DNA from: Clostridiales bacterium UBA1777
GTDB lineage: Bacteria > Bacillota > Clostridia > Oscillospirales > Oscillospiraceae
Direction of reading: 5' to 3'
DNA: 9,435 bases
Assembly: GCA_002315275.1 (NCBI GenBank)
Contig: DCGN01000162.1
Coordinates: forward strand, 1 to 9,435
The first letter of the stretch is position 1. Each line of letters starts with the position of its first letter. The notes under the pieces were generated by a model. That model was not told the origin of the DNA and ran no database searches. It worked only from the letters and a program-made list of their open reading frames with translations. Positions 6,175-9,435 of the stretch are shown here, piece by piece. The translations under genes were made by a program, and so were the position numbers.

Positions 6175-7475
6175 TCTTCTTCGGCCTCATCAGCGGACTC
6201 TCCGCTGCCTTTCAAGAAATATATAAGGTCGCACTCCACGCCGGCGGCGATGGCGGCAACGTCCTCCTTCGAGACGTCCTCAACGAGGCAGGCAAGCTCC
6301 TGCGGGCCGAAATCAAGACCGTCAAGTATCTGGCCGAGGTAGAAGCCCTCAAGCTCACCGGGGCTGTCAAGCGCGGAGCGGAGGTCAGATGCTACGCAGG
6401 CCTTGGCGCTGCTCAGCTCCTCGTCCGATATCTCGCCGCGGGCGACGGCGGCAAGCTGGGCGAGGATCTCATCGCGGGTGACCTCAAAATTGTCAAAGTC
6501 GATCCCGGAGGCGACAAAGGCCACACCCTTGTGCACGTCGAGAATGGAGCTTGCAAAGTAACACAGGCTCTTCTTCTCGCGGACGTTTACAAACAGCTTC
6601 GAATTTGTGCCCGAGCCGAAGATCGCGTTAAAGACGTTCAGCGCGGCCTTGTCGGGCTCATCCATACAATCGCCGAGACGGAAGCCCATTACAAGCTTGC
6701 CCTGAGAGACATCGAGCTCCTCCTCGACATAGCGAGGCTGCTCCTCAACGGAGTTCATGCGGACCTCCGTGCCGATATCGTAGTTTATCTCGGCGCGCGG
6801 AAGCGTCGCAAGCGCATCGCGGAATATATCGGCGACCTTGTCGGCATCGGCGCGGCCGCAATAGAATAGCTCAATCGGACTTGTCTGCAGAAGCTCTCTG
6901 TAGTACTTCGAAAGCTTTTTATAGCGGATGTTGCTCACATCCTCCTCGCTGCCGAGCTTGTTTATACCGTAGGGCTCGAAGCAGCACATCGACTCTATGC
7001 AGCGCCATACGGAATAGCCGATCTTATCGTTTATGCGGCTGCGGATAAGGTCAAGCAGCTTTTCGCGTTCATCGTCCACATACTGAGGAAGAAGCAGGCC
7101 GCCGCGCGTATTCGGAGAGATGAGCATGCTGCACATCAGCTCTATCGCGCTCTGAAGCACGCTCTCGCCCTTGGGAAGAAACTCATCCTCTGGGATGCTT
7201 GCGAAAAAGCCGGGGCACTGTATCTCTCCGATGCGGCGTATGGTAGGCTCGATGGCCGTGCCGTAAAGCTCGTCAAGTCTTGCGGAGAGCGCCTCCATGT
7301 CGGGATAATCGGCTGTGCCGCGGTGCAGCACGGGCGGGAGAAGAGCGTTCATAGCGGCCGTTTCTCTGTCAAGCTGAGTGAGCAGCGTGAGCGAGGCGCA
7401 GGCGGTTTTGAATTTGTCGGAATGGAGATGGTTCAGCCATACTCCGTTGAGTATCTCGCGGCGGGTGATTTCCAT
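6171..7475 (-). CDS. ymfF: M16-family peptidase-like protein, YmfF-like (non-catalytic partner)
   Basis: This 434-residue M16-fold protein lacks HxxEH. The matching N-terminal region reads VLHRGTADYPDMEALSARLD (49-68), with the zinc residues absent, so it should not be a peptidase alone. The C-terminal lobe keeps FGSGTNSKLFVNVREKKSLCY (286-306), whose R299 and Y306 are the conserved R/Y pair that grips substrate in M16 enzymes. The frame is open further upstream to 7562, but the ATG at 7475 has GGAGGT at 7481-7486 five bases before it and starts with MEITRREILNGV, like known family members. A promoter sits just upstream of it and would be disrupted by the longer version. It is first in the operon and overlaps ymfH by 4 bases. 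The protein ends in an acidic tail (SADEAEEE). It probably forms a heterodimer with the next gene's product; this is inferred from motifs and coupling. Confidence 0.9.
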   Translation of the reverse strand: MEITRREILNGVWLNHLHSDKFKTACASLTLLTQLDRETAAMNALLPPVLHRGTADYPDMEALSARLDELYGTAIEPTIRRIGEIQCPGFFASIPEDEFLPKGESVLQSAIELMCSMLISPNTRGGLLLPQYVDDEREKLLDLIRSRINDKIGYSVWRCIESMCCFEPYGINKLGSEEDVSNIRYKKLSKYYRELLQTSPIELFYCGRADADKVADIFRDALATLPRAEINYDIGTEVRMNSVEEQPRYVEEELDVSQGKLVMGFRLGDCMDEPDKAALNVFNAIFGSGTNSKLFVNVREKKSLCYFASSILDVHKGVAFVASGIDFDNFEVTRDEILAQLAAVARGEISDEELSSAKACVASDLRSALDSPGELEGFYLGQILDGLDFGPQELACLVEDVSKEDVAAIAAGVECDLIYFLKGSGESADEAEEE

Positions 7476-7503
7476 ATGACACCTCCGATTATTATTCAGC
7501 ATA

Positions 7504-7512
7504 ATTATACCA
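7504..7512 (-). promoter_or_regulatory. Extended -10 promoter for the ymfF-ymfH-lgt operon
   Basis: Read on the minus strand, TGGTATAAT is a perfect consensus -10 hexamer (7509-7504) with an extended TGn. No good -35 is visible 16-18 bases upstream, where the sequence is TATCTT-like; extended -10 promoters can work without one. Transcription would start near 7497, about 20 bases before the ATG at 7475. The acyltransferase gene uses the same TGGTATA form. Confidence 0.7.
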
Positions 7513-7576
7513 TCTAATGCTCGAAAAAGATAGGGGGTATTTGATGAATAAACGCTGAACAAAGGCTTATTATTCC

Positions 7577-9435
7577 TTATGAAACGGGAGAAAGCTCCTC
7601 GCCGTGATACGCAACGCCGTCAACTCTTATCCTGCCGCACTCAACAGATATATGCCTGCCGCACCAACGCGCCTCAAAGCCGTCCATACAGCCCGGAAGA
7701 CACGGGCTTACGGTGAGCCTGCCGTTTCGCAGCCTGAGGCCGAGCATATACTCCGTGACGGCACGGAAATACCAGCCCGATGAGCCGGTATACCACGTCC
7801 AGCCGGACTCGCCAGTATGAGCGCCGAGCGAGCACACATCTGCGGGGAGCACAAAAGGCTCGGCAAGATAAACGGAGAGATCACGGTTTTCGGGGAGGAG
7901 CATTTCGAGGATACGGTATCCGTCATCGGGACGGTTAAGGCGGAAGCACGCTATGGCAAGCCATATCGCGCCGTGAGTGTACTGCCCGCCGTTTTCGCGG
8001 ATGCCCTGACCGTAGGAGGAAATATAGCCGACAGACGGCTCGTCCGGCGAAAACGGAGGCCAAAGCAAGCGGACAAGGCCGTTTTGCCTGTCAACGAGGC
8101 GTGAAAGAGCGGCATAAACAGCCGTGCCCGCGTTGTCGGCACCGCAGAATGCCGCCCACGACTGCGAAACCGAATCGATGCGGGTGCTCCCGCCGAGCGG
8201 AGAGCCGTCCGCAAGATAGCCGCGCGGATAAAATTGCCCGTTGAAGCACTTTTCCGCGCTTTTGCGAACGCGTGACGAAAACTCCACATACCGCTCCGAG
8301 CACGGCTCCTTCAGCCTTTCGGAAAGCGAGGCAAGGTCCTCTGCGCAGAGGGAGAAGAACCATCCGAGCCAAAGACTCTCGCCGTCGGCCTTATTGATGG
8401 CATCGTTCCAATCGCCTCCTCCGATATACGGCAGACCGTGCGCTCCGAAGCCGCGGAGGATGCATCTTTCGAGCGCGGCCTTCGCATGCTCAAAAACGCT
8501 CGCACTTTCTCCGCGAGAGGGGGATTCGTATCTGTCGTGCTCGGTGTCGGAGAGCGGGGGAGAGACGGCGTAGGGAACCCTCTCACGGCAAAGTGACTCA
8601 TCTCCCGTTGCCTCAACGTATCGGCAAAGCGCCCATACAAGCCATAGAAGATCGTCAGAGCAGCGCGTGCGAAGCCCCTTTTCGCCGTGCCACCAATGCA
8701 TCACATCGCCCTCGGAATACTGATGGAGGCAGCAGTCGAGTATCCTTTCGCGCAGATAGGAGGAGTTTATCAGAAGCAGGTTTGCCGCATCCTGCAGCTG
8801 ATCGCGGAAGCCGTATGCCCCGCCCTGCTGATACAGGCTCGTGCGCGCCTCAAGGCGGCAGGCGACCGTCTGAAAGACACACCAGCAGTTCATATATCTG
8901 TCGAGCGGCTTATGCTCCGAGCGCATCGAAAAGCGCGTGAGGATATCGTTCCAACGCCTCGGCAGATGCGAATAAATAGCATCGGGAGAGCAGAGGGCGA
9001 TGAGCTCGCCTGCAGGACAGCAGCCCGCGGCGAGAACGGTCACAGCCGCGGCGGATATCTCAGCGAGCATTGCGGCGGGAACAAAGGCAGAGGAATATTC
9101 CGTTTGCCCGCTCGAGCAGATGCGCAGAGCTTCACCGCCGTACTCGCCGTATTTTATCGAGAAGCAGCCGTCTTCTTCCGACATTTCCGCGCTCTCGGGA
9201 TACGTCGGAGAGAGCGACCAGAAGAGCTTTTTGCCCTGAAGACCGCGTATGACGAATACTCTTGCGTTGACATTATCGGGAATGAAGCACTCCGTTTCGA
9301 CGATGAAGCCGCCGAGATCCTTGCGCCATACGGTGCGTCCGGGGTAATAGGAGACGGTGCAGGGCAGACCGTCGTTGGCGGCAAACAGACTGTACGGGAT
9401 GGAATTGAGCTCTATCCAGAGCGACTCCGCACCGC
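7577..9435 (-). CDS. GH94 glycoside phosphorylase-like protein, probably C-terminal part of a cyclic beta-1,2-glucan synthase-like enzyme (5' end outside window)
   Basis: The frame is open from the window edge to the stop at 7577, giving 618 visible residues. An internal Met at 9184 is not the start: the 83 residues before it continue family sequence (ESLWIELNSIPYS, then LGGFIVETECFIPDN), part of the GH94 beta-sandwich. Motifs follow in order: YGFRDQLQD at about 207-215, EGDVMHWWH and RCSDDLLWL, then GGGDWNDAIN at about 338-347. The latter holds the DWND segment with the GH94 general acid. Later come IDSVSQSW, GIRENGGQYTHGAIW and GWTWYTGSSGWYFRA. This order and wording match the C-terminal domain of cyclic beta-1,2-glucan synthases (NdvB/Cgs type), where it performs phosphorolysis and tunes chain length in Brucella Cgs. 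If so, a GT84 domain and an N-terminal hydrolase-like domain should lie upstream. A stand-alone 1,2-beta-oligoglucan phosphorylase is the main alternative. The gene ends 101 bases before the ymfF start, and I see no convincing terminator in that gap. Confidence 0.88.
   Translation of the reverse strand, partial: GAESLWIELNSIPYSLFAANDGLPCTVSYYPGRTVWRKDLGGFIVETECFIPDNVNARVFVIRGLQGKKLFWSLSPTYPESAEMSEEDGCFSIKYGEYGGEALRICSSGQTEYSSAFVPAAMLAEISAAAVTVLAAGCCPAGELIALCSPDAIYSHLPRRWNDILTRFSMRSEHKPLDRYMNCWCVFQTVACRLEARTSLYQQGGAYGFRDQLQDAANLLLINSSYLRERILDCCLHQYSEGDVMHWWHGEKGLRTRCSDDLLWLVWALCRYVEATGDESLCRERVPYAVSPPLSDTEHDRYESPSRGESASVFEHAKAALERCILRGFGAHGLPYIGGGDWNDAINKADGESLWLGWFFSLCAEDLASLSERLKEPCSERYVEFSSRVRKSAEKCFNGQFYPRGYLADGSPLGGSTRIDSVSQSWAAFCGADNAGTAVYAALSRLVDRQNGLVRLLWPPFSPDEPSVGYISSYGQGIRENGGQYTHGAIWLAIACFRLNRPDDGYRILEMLLPENRDLSVYLAEPFVLPADVCSLGAHTGESGWTWYTGSSGWYFRAVTEYMLGLRLRNGRLTVSPCLPGCMDGFEARWCGRHISVECGRIRVDGVAYHGEELSPVS

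Noticed and set aside
5431..6342. Plus-strand open frame of about 300 codons opposite the M16 genes
   Set aside because: It spans the junction of two confidently called minus-strand genes, has no ribosome binding site, and is low-complexity in character.
7476..7562. N-terminal extension of the ymfF-like protein to an ATG at 7562
   Set aside because: The extension would contain the extended -10 promoter and the GGAGGT site that serves the ATG at 7475. The extra residues look non-coding and the family starts near MEITRRE.
7563..7576. Possible terminator after the GH94 gene (AATAA/TTATT pairing nearby)
   Set aside because: The pairing is short, AT-only and lacks a stable GC stem or T-run, so no terminator is claimed.

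Overview
The window looks like chromosomal core DNA from a low-to-mid GC Gram-positive bacterium of the class Clostridia, probably near the Oscillospiraceae/Ruminococcaceae. Evidence for this is the strong AGGAGG-type ribosome binding sites, the Lgt and EF-Ts sequence types, a paired YmfF/YmfH-like M16 peptidase couple, and a zinc-ribbon acyltransferase of a kind I associate with Firmicutes. This placement is inferred from protein character, not from a search.

The left part (1-1217, plus strand) is the end of rpsB, a hairpin with a T-run, then tsf (EF-Ts) and an intrinsic terminator. Next comes a monocistronic-looking gene (1310-2569) behind its own extended -10 promoter. It encodes a PlsC-type acyltransferase fused to a four-cysteine zinc ribbon and a C-terminal domain I cannot name. 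A further promoter (2579-2607) drives an unrecognised six-helix membrane protein (2666-3328) and, 13 bases later, a 33-residue single-helix membrane peptide (3342-3443) with an excellent ribosome binding site. A hairpin between convergent units closes this operon.

The right part is on the minus strand. One tight operon reads from a promoter near 7504-7512 through ymfF-like (7475-6171), ymfH-like (6174-4888), lgt (4884-3937) and a coiled-coil protein (3934-3512). Junctions are a 4-base overlap and gaps of 3 and 2 bases. The two M16 proteins look complementary: YmfH carries the HxxEH zinc site, and YmfF lacks it but keeps the C-terminal R...Y pair. Upstream of this operon, and also on the minus strand, is the 3' part of a large GH94 gene whose sequence closely resembles the C-terminal phosphorylase-like domain of cyclic beta-1,2-glucan synthases. 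Its 5' end lies outside the window.

No mobile elements, CRISPR arrays, tRNAs or rRNAs were seen. Most of the window is housekeeping. The least explained items are the membrane-protein/33-residue peptide pair, the three-part acyltransferase, and the operon linking an M16 heterodimer to Lgt. No stretch longer than 300 bases lacks a gene.
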